Assembly (NCBI GenBank): GCA_003224195.1
Contig: QHYP01000008.1
Location: forward strand, 1 to 7,956
DNA length: 7,956 bases
Source of the DNA: Acidobacteriota bacterium
GTDB taxonomy: Bacteria > Acidobacteriota > Terriglobia > Acidiferrales > UBA7541
Direction of reading: 5' to 3'
A model generated the notes under the pieces. The model did not search any database. It worked only from the letters and a program-made list of their open reading frames with translations, and had not been told where the DNA came from. Positions 1 through 6,332 of the stretch are shown in pieces (positions within the stretch are counted from its first letter, which is position 1; the number at the start of each line of letters is the position of its first letter). The translations under genes and the position numbers were made by a program.

Positions 1-2126
1 CCAGTGTTCGTGATCGCATTCGAGATCGTGGAATTGATAATCCGCCCATAGTAAATCCCATAGCCACCGCGGACCACGGACTTGCCCCGGCCGGTCAGGT
101 CCCACGCAAATCCTGCGCGCGGGCCGAGGTTGTTCTTGTCGCTGGGGAACCCAGACGTTGCGGGCAACAGAGTGTTGGGAATCTGCGGATCGGGCAGTTT
201 TTCGTAGTCCCAGCGCAAGCCCAGGTTGAGTGTGAGACGCGGCAAGATGCGCCAGTCATCTTGCGCAAACAATCCATAGTCGAGAGTTGTGAACTCAAAA
301 GCCGTAGGCCCAAAGCCCTGGTTGAAGTTGGAGTAGCACGGAACGGGAACGGGGGTGCCGCCAGGGGCAGTAGTGGTGCAGGCCGGCTGTGGGAAATTGT
401 TGACAGCGGCCACGTAATCGCTGATGAAATCCACCCGTTTGCTGTAGGTGTATGCGCCGCTTTCCTGAAATAGATTGTCATTCAGGTCGTGGAAGCGAAT
501 GATATCGGCTCCAAATTTGAAAAGGTGCTTCCCACGGCTGATGGAAAATGTGTCAGCCAACTCATAACTGTGCTCGTCCGGGAAGGCCCGGCGGTCCAGG
601 AAGTTCGGCTTGCCGAACACGATCCCCGCACTCCCGCTTATCGTGATTTGGGGAGAGATTCCCTTGAAGGAGACAGGTTCCCCTGCGATGGGCCCTTGTG
701 TGTTTTCAAATTCGAAATCCCTGCCGTATTGGAAGCGGAACTCGTTGATCATCGTCGGCGTGAGCGTGGATACGAGTCGGGCGATGGCCGTATCGTCCTT
801 CACAAAGTCGTTCCCGAAGCTCTCTTGACCACGAAAGACAACACCGCCGGTCTGGATCCCCGCAGGAGAAGACCAGCGCATACGGTTGTATTCCAGAGAG
901 AGATGGTGCTTGGCGTCAATATTCCAGTCGATCTTCGGGAAGAGCAGAAGTTGGTCACCCGTTCGTGGAACGACACCAGTCAGGCTTTGGAGAAACCCCA
1001 GCGCTTGATCTGTCTGTGCCTGCGTAATCCCGCGGCAGAACAGGGTCTGCCCCTCGGTCAGCGTTGCAGGTGGAAGCGGTGTGCAGGTCGTCGGAGCAGC
1101 GACGGTGATCGGCGCAAAGAAGGCGGCAGGGCTGCTCGCATTCGCCACCCCAGGAAAGTTACGTTTTTGCTGGTCCGCGTTGAAGAAGAAGAACAGCTTA
1201 TCCTTTATGATTGGCCCCCCAATGTTCCCTCCAAACTGATGGCGCTTGTCCTCCGGCTTCACGGGGATCGGAGTTGACGGAGCGGGCGGGCGCGGCACGA
1301 TCGTCTGAAATGGATTGAACGCCCCAAAATCGCTGCTCCGGTAGAACCAGAACGCTTCGCCGTGCATCCGATTCGTTCCGGACTTGGTCACGGCGTTGAC
1401 CACGCCTCCTGCCGACCTGCCGTACTCGGCAGAATAATTCGATGTGTTTACCTGGAATTCTCGGATCGAGGACTCACTGATTGAATAACTGATGCGCGTC
1501 CTCCCCTTCTCCTCAGCGAAGAAGGCTTGGTTGTTGTCGCCACCATCTACCGTATTGTTGTTCAGGAGCCCTGAAACTCCACGGAAGCTCACGAGGCCAA
1601 AACCACCGTCAGGAACCGCGCCGGGCGTACCCAACGCAAAAGTGGACCACCTGCGTCCGTTAATCGGCAGATTGTTGATCGAAATGTCGTTGATGTTGGA
1701 GGTCAGATCTGCCCGATCGGTCGTGATGACAGGTGCCTCAGCCGTAGCCACAACTGTCTCTGTCTGGGCTTTGACATTGAGCGTAGCGTCGATGCCAGTG
1801 ACGCGTCCGACTTCGACCGTAATGCTCGTCGCTTTGAAACCGGCAAAGCCGGTTGCGGTGATCTCTATCGAGAATGTTCCCGGCTGAAGGTGGATAATCA
1901 AGAAGCGGCCGCTGCCATCGGTCGTTCCCGCGGAACTACTGCCGGTCCCCAGATTCTTTGCCGCGACACTAGCATTCGGCACCACGGCGCCGCTCTGATC
2001 AGTTACCGTGCCGCCGACGGCGCCATCGGTGGTGGACTGCGCTTGGCTATCCCTTGTTGGTGGAAGAATTCCAAACACTGCTAGTAAAATGGCAAGAAAG
2101 CGAACACCGCTGGCTATCCTCTTCAT
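1..2126 (-). CDS. TonB-dependent Oar-like outer-membrane receptor, C-terminus cut by window edge
   Basis: Reading the minus strand from the ATG at 2126 gives 708 uninterrupted codons running off the left edge. Residues 1-29 look like a Sec signal peptide: MKR, a hydrophobic stretch at 10-21, and likely cleavage after SQA (27-29). Residues 35-115 resemble a carboxypeptidase regulatory-like (beta-sandwich) domain. ETVVATAEAP (123-132) resembles a TonB box. A plug-like region follows, with the family-typical YSAEYGRSAGG (231-241) and VVNAVTKSGTN (242-252). Barrel-type segments come next: FGGNIGGPIIKDKLFFF (298-314) and YGLFAQDDWRI (617-627) with LNLGLRWDY (633-641). By family knowledge it sits in the outer membrane and takes up, or interacts with, a large substrate using TonB energy; the substrate cannot be read from sequence. 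Relatives are commonly around 1000 residues or more, so a few hundred residues are probably missing. No frameshift is seen. It is divergent from hpt. The base composition looks lower in GC than in the genes to the right. Confidence 0.93.
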   Translation of the reverse strand, partial: MKRIASGVRFLAILLAVFGILPPTRDSQAQSTTDGAVGGTVTDQSGAVVPNASVAAKNLGTGSSSAGTTDGSGRFLIIHLQPGTFSIEITATGFAGFKATSITVEVGRVTGIDATLNVKAQTETVVATAEAPVITTDRADLTSNINDISINNLPINGRRWSTFALGTPGAVPDGGFGLVSFRGVSGLLNNNTVDGGDNNQAFFAEEKGRTRISYSISESSIREFQVNTSNYSAEYGRSAGGVVNAVTKSGTNRMHGEAFWFYRSSDFGAFNPFQTIVPRPPAPSTPIPVKPEDKRHQFGGNIGGPIIKDKLFFFFNADQQKRNFPGVANASSPAAFFAPITVAAPTTCTPLPPATLTEGQTLFCRGITQAQTDQALGFLQSLTGVVPRTGDQLLLFPKIDWNIDAKHHLSLEYNRMRWSSPAGIQTGGVVFRGQESFGNDFVKDDTAIARLVSTLTPTMINEFRFQYGRDFEFENTQGPIAGEPVSFKGISPQITISGSAGIVFGKPNFLDRRAFPDEHSYELADTFSISRGKHLFKFGADIIRFHDLNDNLFQESGAYTYSKRVDFISDYVAAVNNFPQPACTTTAPGGTPVPVPCYSNFNQGFGPTAFEFTTLDYGLFAQDDWRILPRLTLNLGLRWDYEKLPDPQIPNTLLPATSGFPSDKNNLGPRAGFAWDLTGRGKSVVRGGYGIYYGRIINSTISNAITNT

Positions 2127-2133
2127 CGAGGAG

Positions 2134-2140
2134 CCTCCTT
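2134..2140 (-). promoter_or_regulatory. Shine-Dalgarno of the receptor gene
   Basis: The minus strand reads AAGGAGG here, seven bases before the ATG at 2126. This is a near-perfect anti-16S match at ideal spacing. It fixes the receptor start at 2126 and agrees with a signal peptide beginning directly at that Met. Confidence 0.85.
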
Positions 2141-2285
2141 CCACACGTAGTCTTTCAGCATCAAGTGCATCGCTTGCCAGAATCAGGGGTCCATCGGCAG
2201 GCTTCTGCGGTCCGGCACGAAGCCGTTTTTTTGAACCTGATGCTTATTGCCTCTGCCACCCCGGCAAATCATTGCATGGGCCATC

Positions 2286-2308
2286 TTTCTAGCACATGAA
2301 AGTGTCAA
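2286..2308 (-). promoter_or_regulatory. Possible receptor promoter (TTGACA box) with overlapping small inverted repeat
   Basis: The minus strand carries a perfect -35 hexamer TTGACA (2308-2303). A TAGAAA box (2291-2286) follows after only 11 bases, too short for a standard sigma-70 promoter, so a poorer -10 further downstream may be the real one. CTTTC (2285-2289) and GAAAG (2298-2302) form an inverted repeat with an 8-base centre in the same place, which could be an operator. If used, the promoter would leave a receptor leader of roughly 150 bases. This is inference from motif likeness only. Confidence 0.3.
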
Positions 2309-2387
2309 GAGCAACCGATGACACCCCACGCCGGTGGAAGATTTCAGGACGACGAAAGGACCGCCGTTTCAATTTGAAGGGGAACGC

Positions 2388-2416
2388 TTGTCGCGCTGCT
2401 GCTCCTGCGCTAGAGT
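2388..2416 (+). promoter_or_regulatory. Candidate sigma-70 promoter for hpt
   Basis: TTGTCG (2388-2393) and TAGAGT (2411-2416) each match four of six consensus positions of the -35 and -10 boxes and are separated by exactly 17 bases. Transcription would begin near 2423. That leaves a leader of about 30 bases which includes the GGAG ribosome site. The boxes are only moderate matches, so this is a reasonable but unproven assignment. Confidence 0.4.
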
Positions 2417-2439
2417 GGCCCGTTCCTTCATCGTGCCGC

Positions 2440-2443
2440 GGAG
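2440..2443 (+). promoter_or_regulatory. Ribosome binding site deciding the GTG start of hpt
   Basis: GGAG lies nine bases before the GTG at 2453. No in-frame ATG gives a full-length protein: the next Met is residue 32, already inside the conserved domain. The GTG with this site is therefore the best start. Confidence 0.6.
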
Positions 2444-2452
2444 ATTGCAGCC

Positions 2453-3037
2453 GTGAGAGCCAAGTCACATTTTTCCAGGAAACCCGGAGAATCGGTTCGC
2501 GTATTGTTGCGCCGCAATCAGATTCAGCGCCGCATCGCGGCCATGGCGCGGGAAATCGCGCGGGATTTCGCCGGCGAGCCCGTTCATTTCGTTGGTGTTT
2601 TGAAGGGCGCTGTGTTCTTCCTCGCCGACCTGGCGCGCCAATATCCCGGAGAAGTCTCTATGGATTTCATCGCCGTCTCAAGCTACGGCGAAAAGACACA
2701 GAGCTCGGGCCAGGTCCGTCTAACGAAGGACCTCGACACGAGCATCGAGGGCAAGAACGTGCTCGTGGTCGAAGACATTCTCGATACCGGCCTCACGCTT
2801 CAGTACCTCCTGCGCATTCTCGAGCAGCGCCGTCCGAAGAGCCTCCGCGTCGCCGTTTTGCTCGACAAGCCCGATCGCCGTCAGGCGCCGGTGCGAGCGG
2901 ACTACGTGGGCTTCGCCATCCCCAACGAATTTGTGGTCGGGTATGGCCTCGACTACGCCGAGCGATACCGCAATTTCCCTCACGTCGGCGTGCTCGCCTT
3001 CTCCAAATCGGGAAAGCGAGAAAAGCCGGAGGCTTAA
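2453..3037 (+). CDS. hpt: Hypoxanthine (guanine) phosphoribosyltransferase
   Basis: This 194-residue enzyme of the cytosolic purine salvage pathway transfers phosphoribose from PRPP to hypoxanthine (often also guanine), giving IMP or GMP plus pyrophosphate. All type I PRTase landmarks are visible. The pyrophosphate loop is LKGA (50-53). The flexible catalytic loop is VSSYGEKTQSSG (75-86), with the Ser-Tyr pair at 77-78. The PRPP-binding motif is VLVVEDILDTG (103-113), with the Glu107-Asp108 pair. The purine-contacting lysine region is LLDKPDRR (136-143). The C-terminal hood holds IPNEFVVGYGLDYAERYRN (156-174). The length is slightly above the usual 175-185, owing to about 12 extra N-terminal residues and a charged tail (184-194). 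Translation starts at a GTG. A gap of 103 bases with its own promoter separates it from the next gene, so it is probably monocistronic or only loosely linked. Its usual neighbours tilS and ftsH are not seen here. Confidence 0.95.
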   Translation: MRAKSHFSRKPGESVRVLLRRNQIQRRIAAMAREIARDFAGEPVHFVGVLKGAVFFLADLARQYPGEVSMDFIAVSSYGEKTQSSGQVRLTKDLDTSIEGKNVLVVEDILDTGLTLQYLLRILEQRRPKSLRVAVLLDKPDRRQAPVRADYVGFAIPNEFVVGYGLDYAERYRNFPHVGVLAFSKSGKREKPEA

Positions 3038-3092
3038 CTTCAGCTATCCCAGCTCGCGGGAATTCTTCACGTTGCAGTCCATTGTTTTACAG

Positions 3093-3113
3093 GGGGCAGA
3101 AAGAGCCTGCCTC
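3093..3113 (+). repeat. Inverted repeat in the hpt-phosphatase gap, overlapping the -35 position
   Basis: GGGGCAG (3093-3099) and CTGCCTC (3107-3113) can form a seven-pair stem (one G-U) around a seven-base loop. No T-run follows, so it is a poor intrinsic terminator for hpt. It ends 11 bases before the -10 box at 3125, thus covering the place where a -35 would sit. It is a candidate operator, or a chance palindrome in GC-rich DNA. Confidence 0.35.
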
Positions 3114-3121
3114 GGCTCGCC

Positions 3122-3130
3122 TGCTATACT
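3122..3130 (+). promoter_or_regulatory. Extended -10 promoter immediately before the phosphatase ATG
   Basis: TGCTATACT matches the extended -10 pattern TGnTATAAT at eight of its nine positions (n included), and the TATACT hexamer matches TATAAT at five of six. At 17-base spacing there is no recognisable -35, which is normal for extended -10 promoters. Transcription would start near 3137, only a few bases before the ATG at 3141, implying an almost leaderless mRNA. No Shine-Dalgarno is visible before that ATG, in keeping with this. Confidence 0.55.
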
Positions 3131-3140
3131 ATTGCACTCA

Positions 3141-4913
3141 ATGAATCCGACAGACGATCAAGGGCAGAGCGTCCAGACGGCTCCGGAACTTCAGGTCCCT
3201 GCCGAGATCCTTCCCACCTTGGTGGAAATCGGCGAAGAGGTGAACGCATCGCTGGATCTCGACGAGGTCCTCGCGCGCGCGGCGGCGCTCGTCAAGCGCA
3301 TCATCGATTACGAGATTTTCGGCGTGCTCATGGTCGAAACCTCCGGAGGTTATCTGAAGCACCGGTTCGCCATCGGCTATCCGCGCGATCTGGCGGAAAA
3401 CCTGCGCATCCCGCTGGGACAGGGAATCACCGGCACGGCTGCGGCCACCGGCCACCCGGTTCGCGTCAGCGACACCTCGAAAGATCCACGCTACATCAAT
3501 GCCATTGACAGCGTGCGCTCTGAGCTGGCTGTTCCGCTGATGATCAGCGGCAAATGCATCGGCGTGCTCGATATTCAGAGCCGCCACCTGGACTATTTCA
3601 CCCGCGACCAGCAAAGCGTCCTCACCCTGCTGGCCAGCCGCCTCGCCGTGGCCATCGAAAACGCGCGCTTGTTCGAGCGCGTGCGCGCGCAGGCCGATAC
3701 GCTGCTTCTGCTCAACGAAGTCAGCCGCGAAATGAGCTCCATCCTTGACGTCGAGGAGCTCCTTCGCCGCGCCGCCGAGCTGACCAAGCGCGTTATCGAT
3801 TATCAGATCCTCAGCCTCATGCTCTATGACGACGAGTTGAAGGTTTTCCGCCACCGTCTTGACGTCAAGCACGGCCATCACGTGCAAGGCAAGCTTCGCT
3901 CGGCGCCGACCGAGGGCATCGTCGGCGCGGCCGCCACGCTACGCGAGCCTGTGCTCGTCCCCGATGTCACGGCCGACCCGCGCTACATCCCGGTGAATCC
4001 GGAGACGCGCTCCGAGCTTGCCATCCCGATGATGCACAAGGGCCGCGTCATCGGCGTCCTCGATCTGGAAAGCCCGCAGCTCAATTATTTCACCGGCGAC
4101 CACGTGCAAACGCTTTCGATCCTTGCCGCTAATCTCGCGGTGTCGCTGGAGAACGCCCGCCTCTACGAGCAGGTGGCGCGCGACGAGGCCCGCCTTGAGC
4201 GCGACCTGCAGGCGGCCAAACGCATTCAAGGTGCGCTCTTTCGTTCCATACCGAGTGAGGATTACGGCATGGACATGGCCGCGCGGTACGTTTCGGCGCG
4301 CGCAGTGGGTGGCGATCTCTACGAATTTCTGCGCTACGGCCCGCAACAACTTGGCGTCGCTTTGGGCGACGTCAGCGGCAAGGGCACGGCAGCGGCGCTG
4401 TATGGGTCCGTAGCCATCGGCATCTTGCGCAGCCTTGCGCCGCAAAAACTCCAGCCCGCCGAATTGCTCCGCCAACTGAATGAAGTTGTAGGCGAGCGCC
4501 GCATCGAAGGGCGCTTCATGACCATGTGCTTTGCCACGTGGCAAAAAGGGAAGCGAAAACTCCGCGTCGCCAATGCGGGCCAATCGCAGCCCCTGCTGTA
4601 TAAAAATGCCCACTGCGAAAAAATTCGCCTGACGGGCTTTCCGATAGGCATTTTCGATGAAGTCCGCTACGAAGAATGGAGCGTCACGCTCGAGCCGAGT
4701 GACATTCTCGTGTTCCATTCGGACGGCTTGTCCGAGACCGCCAGCCCCGACAACCAATTCTTCGGAACCGAACGGCTGCGCAAGCTGGTCGAAGAGCACG
4801 CCCAACTTGCTGCCGGCGAACTCGCCGACCTGCTCCTGCGCGAAGTCGAATGGTTTTCGCAGAGCGCGCCGCTGGCGGACGATCGCACGCTCGTCGTGCT
4901 GAAAGTACGATGA
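3141..4913 (+). CDS. Tandem GAF - SpoIIE/RsbU-type PP2C serine phosphatase
   Basis: This is a soluble signalling protein of 590 residues with no signal peptide or membrane span. GAF domain 1 covers about 25-178 and GAF domain 2 about 185-345; the two are clearly related (RSELAVPLM at 126-134 against RSELAIPMM at 290-298). A charged helical, probably coiled-coil linker spans 340-368. The PP2C-like SpoIIE domain spans 372-590 with its metal-binding acids in place: GGDLYE (390-395), GDVSGKG (409-415), FHSDGLSE (525-532) and LADDRT (578-583), plus NAGQSQP (478-484). Family members dephosphorylate a phosphoserine on STAS anti-anti-sigma proteins in partner-switching circuits; the GAF domains would sense a small ligand or redox state. 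No STAS or anti-sigma gene is in the window, so the target is unknown. The frame is open further upstream (to 2931) but overlaps hpt; the ATG at 3141 is preferred because GAF homology starts soon after it and a promoter precedes it. Its stop overlaps the lysA start. Confidence 0.93.
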   Translation: MNPTDDQGQSVQTAPELQVPAEILPTLVEIGEEVNASLDLDEVLARAAALVKRIIDYEIFGVLMVETSGGYLKHRFAIGYPRDLAENLRIPLGQGITGTAAATGHPVRVSDTSKDPRYINAIDSVRSELAVPLMISGKCIGVLDIQSRHLDYFTRDQQSVLTLLASRLAVAIENARLFERVRAQADTLLLLNEVSREMSSILDVEELLRRAAELTKRVIDYQILSLMLYDDELKVFRHRLDVKHGHHVQGKLRSAPTEGIVGAAATLREPVLVPDVTADPRYIPVNPETRSELAIPMMHKGRVIGVLDLESPQLNYFTGDHVQTLSILAANLAVSLENARLYEQVARDEARLERDLQAAKRIQGALFRSIPSEDYGMDMAARYVSARAVGGDLYEFLRYGPQQLGVALGDVSGKGTAAALYGSVAIGILRSLAPQKLQPAELLRQLNEVVGERRIEGRFMTMCFATWQKGKRKLRVANAGQSQPLLYKNAHCEKIRLTGFPIGIFDEVRYEEWSVTLEPSDILVFHSDGLSETASPDNQFFGTERLRKLVEEHAQLAAGELADLLLREVEWFSQSAPLADDRTLVVLKVR

Positions 4914-6322
4914 GCAGCCGCAACGCGAATTTTTCCCGCAAGCTGCGTTATGTGGATCCGGCGGCGTTCACGCCCCAATTTGCCTGGCGCCGCGCGAAAG
5001 ATTCTGCATCGGGCGCGGCCGTATTCTGCGAAAGCCTGCCGCTCGCCCGCATCGCGGAGCAGGCCGGGACTCCTGCTTACGTTTATAGCAGGTCGGCCAT
5101 TGAAGCCACCTTTCGAGAACTCGACCGCAGCCTCGCGCGGCTGCCGCACACAATCTGTTATGCCGTAAAGGCCAACGGCAATCTCTCTATTCTGCGGTTG
5201 CTTGCCGGACTTGGCAGCGGCTTCGACATCGTGTCCGGCGGGGAGCTGGAGCGACTCCGAACAGCCGGCGTGCCCGGAGATCGAATCGTTTTCTCCGGCG
5301 TGGGCAAGACGCGCGAGGAGATCCGAGAAGCGCTCCAATATCCTTCTCGGTACAGAGACGCAGGTCGCGGCATCCTGCTCTTCAACATCGAATCGGAAGC
5401 CGAACTCGTAATGCTAACGGAGGAAGCCGCCCGCAACGCGAGACACCAGGAAGACGCACCCTCCGTGGCCGTCCGCATCAATCCGGACGTGCAGGCCGGC
5501 GGCCACCCGCACATCTCGACCGGCCGTCGTGAGCACAAGTTCGGCCTCGATTGGCCGGCGGCGCGCCGGCTTTATCTCGCCCATCGCGATTCCCGCTGGG
5601 TTCGCTGGCAAGGCATCAGCGCGCACATCGGCTCGCAGGTGCTCTCGCTCGAGCCCTTCCGCCGCGCGCTGCGCCGCCTCGCGAGCCATTTCTTGGAATT
5701 GCGCGGCGCCGGCATCGCGTTGCGCTATTTCGATTTCGGCGGCGGGCTCGGCGTGCGCTACACGGACCAGCAGCCACCTTCCCGCGCCGCGTACGCCCGA
5801 ATGGTGCGCGGGATTGTTGAGCCGCTCGGGTGCCATCTCCTGCTCGAGCCGGGGCGCTCGATCATCGCGCAGGCCGGAGTCCTGCTTACCCGCGTTCTGT
5901 ACACGAAGGAGAACCGCGGAAGGGCATTCGTCGTTGTGGATGCCGGCATGAACGACCTGATGCGCCCATCGCTCTACGCCGCTGTGCATCCGATCACGCC
6001 TGTCACGCGCGCCAGGGCTGCAAACAATCCTGCGGCGCCTCGGCGCGTGGACATCGTCGGGCCAGTGTGCGAAACGGGCGACTGCTTTCTCCACGATTGG
6101 CCGTTGCCGCCCGTTGCGCCCGGAGATGTTCTCGCCATCTGGTGCGTCGGCGCCTACGGTATGTCGCTCTCCTCTAATTACAATGCGCGCCCGCGCGCGG
6201 TGGAAGTTCTCGTGGAAGGGAATCGCTGCCGGGTCATCCGCCCCCGTGAAACGCTCGCCGAGCTGATGCGAAACGAGCTGTTCCCGCCCCCGGACGGCAG
6301 GTCACTGAAAACCGATCGCTGA
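4910..6322 (+). CDS. lysA: Diaminopimelate decarboxylase
   Basis: This PLP-dependent fold-type III enzyme decarboxylates meso-diaminopimelate to L-lysine, the last step of lysine biosynthesis, in the cytosol. The 470 residues show the PLP-lysine motif YAVKAN (84-89, Lys87), FDIVSGGEL (105-113), RINPDV (189-194) with HISTG (201-205) and HKFG (209-212), HIGSQ (239-243), the phosphate-binding GGGLG (277-281), EPGRSI (313-318), the substrate- and dimer-contacting CETGD (387-391, Cys387), and GAYGMSLSSNYN (414-425). The start is the ATG at 4910, giving an ATGA overlap with the phosphatase stop and no good separate ribosome site, so translation is probably coupled to the upstream gene. About 15 extra N-terminal residues precede the normal family start; a GTG at residue 15 is an alternative start but lacks a ribosome site. 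Ornithine/arginine decarboxylase relatives share the fold, but CETGD, the GGGLG region and overall length favour LysA. Confidence 0.95.
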   Translation: MSSRNANFSRKLRYVDPAAFTPQFAWRRAKDSASGAAVFCESLPLARIAEQAGTPAYVYSRSAIEATFRELDRSLARLPHTICYAVKANGNLSILRLLAGLGSGFDIVSGGELERLRTAGVPGDRIVFSGVGKTREEIREALQYPSRYRDAGRGILLFNIESEAELVMLTEEAARNARHQEDAPSVAVRINPDVQAGGHPHISTGRREHKFGLDWPAARRLYLAHRDSRWVRWQGISAHIGSQVLSLEPFRRALRRLASHFLELRGAGIALRYFDFGGGLGVRYTDQQPPSRAAYARMVRGIVEPLGCHLLLEPGRSIIAQAGVLLTRVLYTKENRGRAFVVVDAGMNDLMRPSLYAAVHPITPVTRARAANNPAAPRRVDIVGPVCETGDCFLHDWPLPPVAPGDVLAIWCVGAYGMSLSSNYNARPRAVEVLVEGNRCRVIRPRETLAELMRNELFPPPDGRSLKTDR

Positions 6323-6332
6323 GCTCTGCTCT

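Larger units (their letters stand above)
2127..2452. other. Divergent intergenic region between receptor gene and hpt
   Basis: This stretch of 326 bases lies between two divergently transcribed genes. It must hold the 5' leaders of both. I see the receptor Shine-Dalgarno (2134-2140), a TTGACA box on the minus strand (2303-2308), and an hpt-directed promoter candidate (2388-2416). Short open frames on either strand have no recognisable product or ribosome site. No tRNA, riboswitch fold or repeat could be recognised by eye. Confidence 0.6.

Noticed and set aside
489..1277. Long plus-strand open frame (262 codons) opposite the receptor gene
   Set aside because: Its translation is Arg-rich with no recognisable domain, and the opposite strand encodes a well-supported receptor through the whole stretch.
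3023..3035. Small hairpin (AAGCC/GGCTT) at the hpt stop as a terminator
   Set aside because: Only five pairs with a three-base loop and no T-run after it.
2931..3140. Upstream extension of the phosphatase by 70 codons
   Set aside because: The frame is open, but the extension overlaps the hpt C-terminus in another frame, lacks domain likeness and would bypass the promoter at 3122-3130.
2296..3144. Plus-strand open frame (282 codons) overlapping hpt in another frame
   Set aside because: Low-complexity Arg/Ala/Pro-rich translation; hpt in the other frame has every family motif.
3138..3887. Minus-strand open frame (249 codons) opposite the GAF domains
   Set aside because: It is a shadow of the phosphatase reading frame in GC-rich DNA, with no ribosome site or domain.
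3939..4805. Minus-strand open frame (288 codons) opposite the SpoIIE domain
   Set aside because: Same reason: it mirrors the codon pattern of the true gene and its product has no recognisable motif.
5414..6094. Minus-strand open frame (226 codons) opposite lysA
   Set aside because: No recognisable protein; lysA is complete and motif-rich on the plus strand.
6321..6331. GAGC/GCTC hairpin between lysA and nadK as a bidirectional terminator
   Set aside because: Only four pairs, no T-run on either side; too weak to call.
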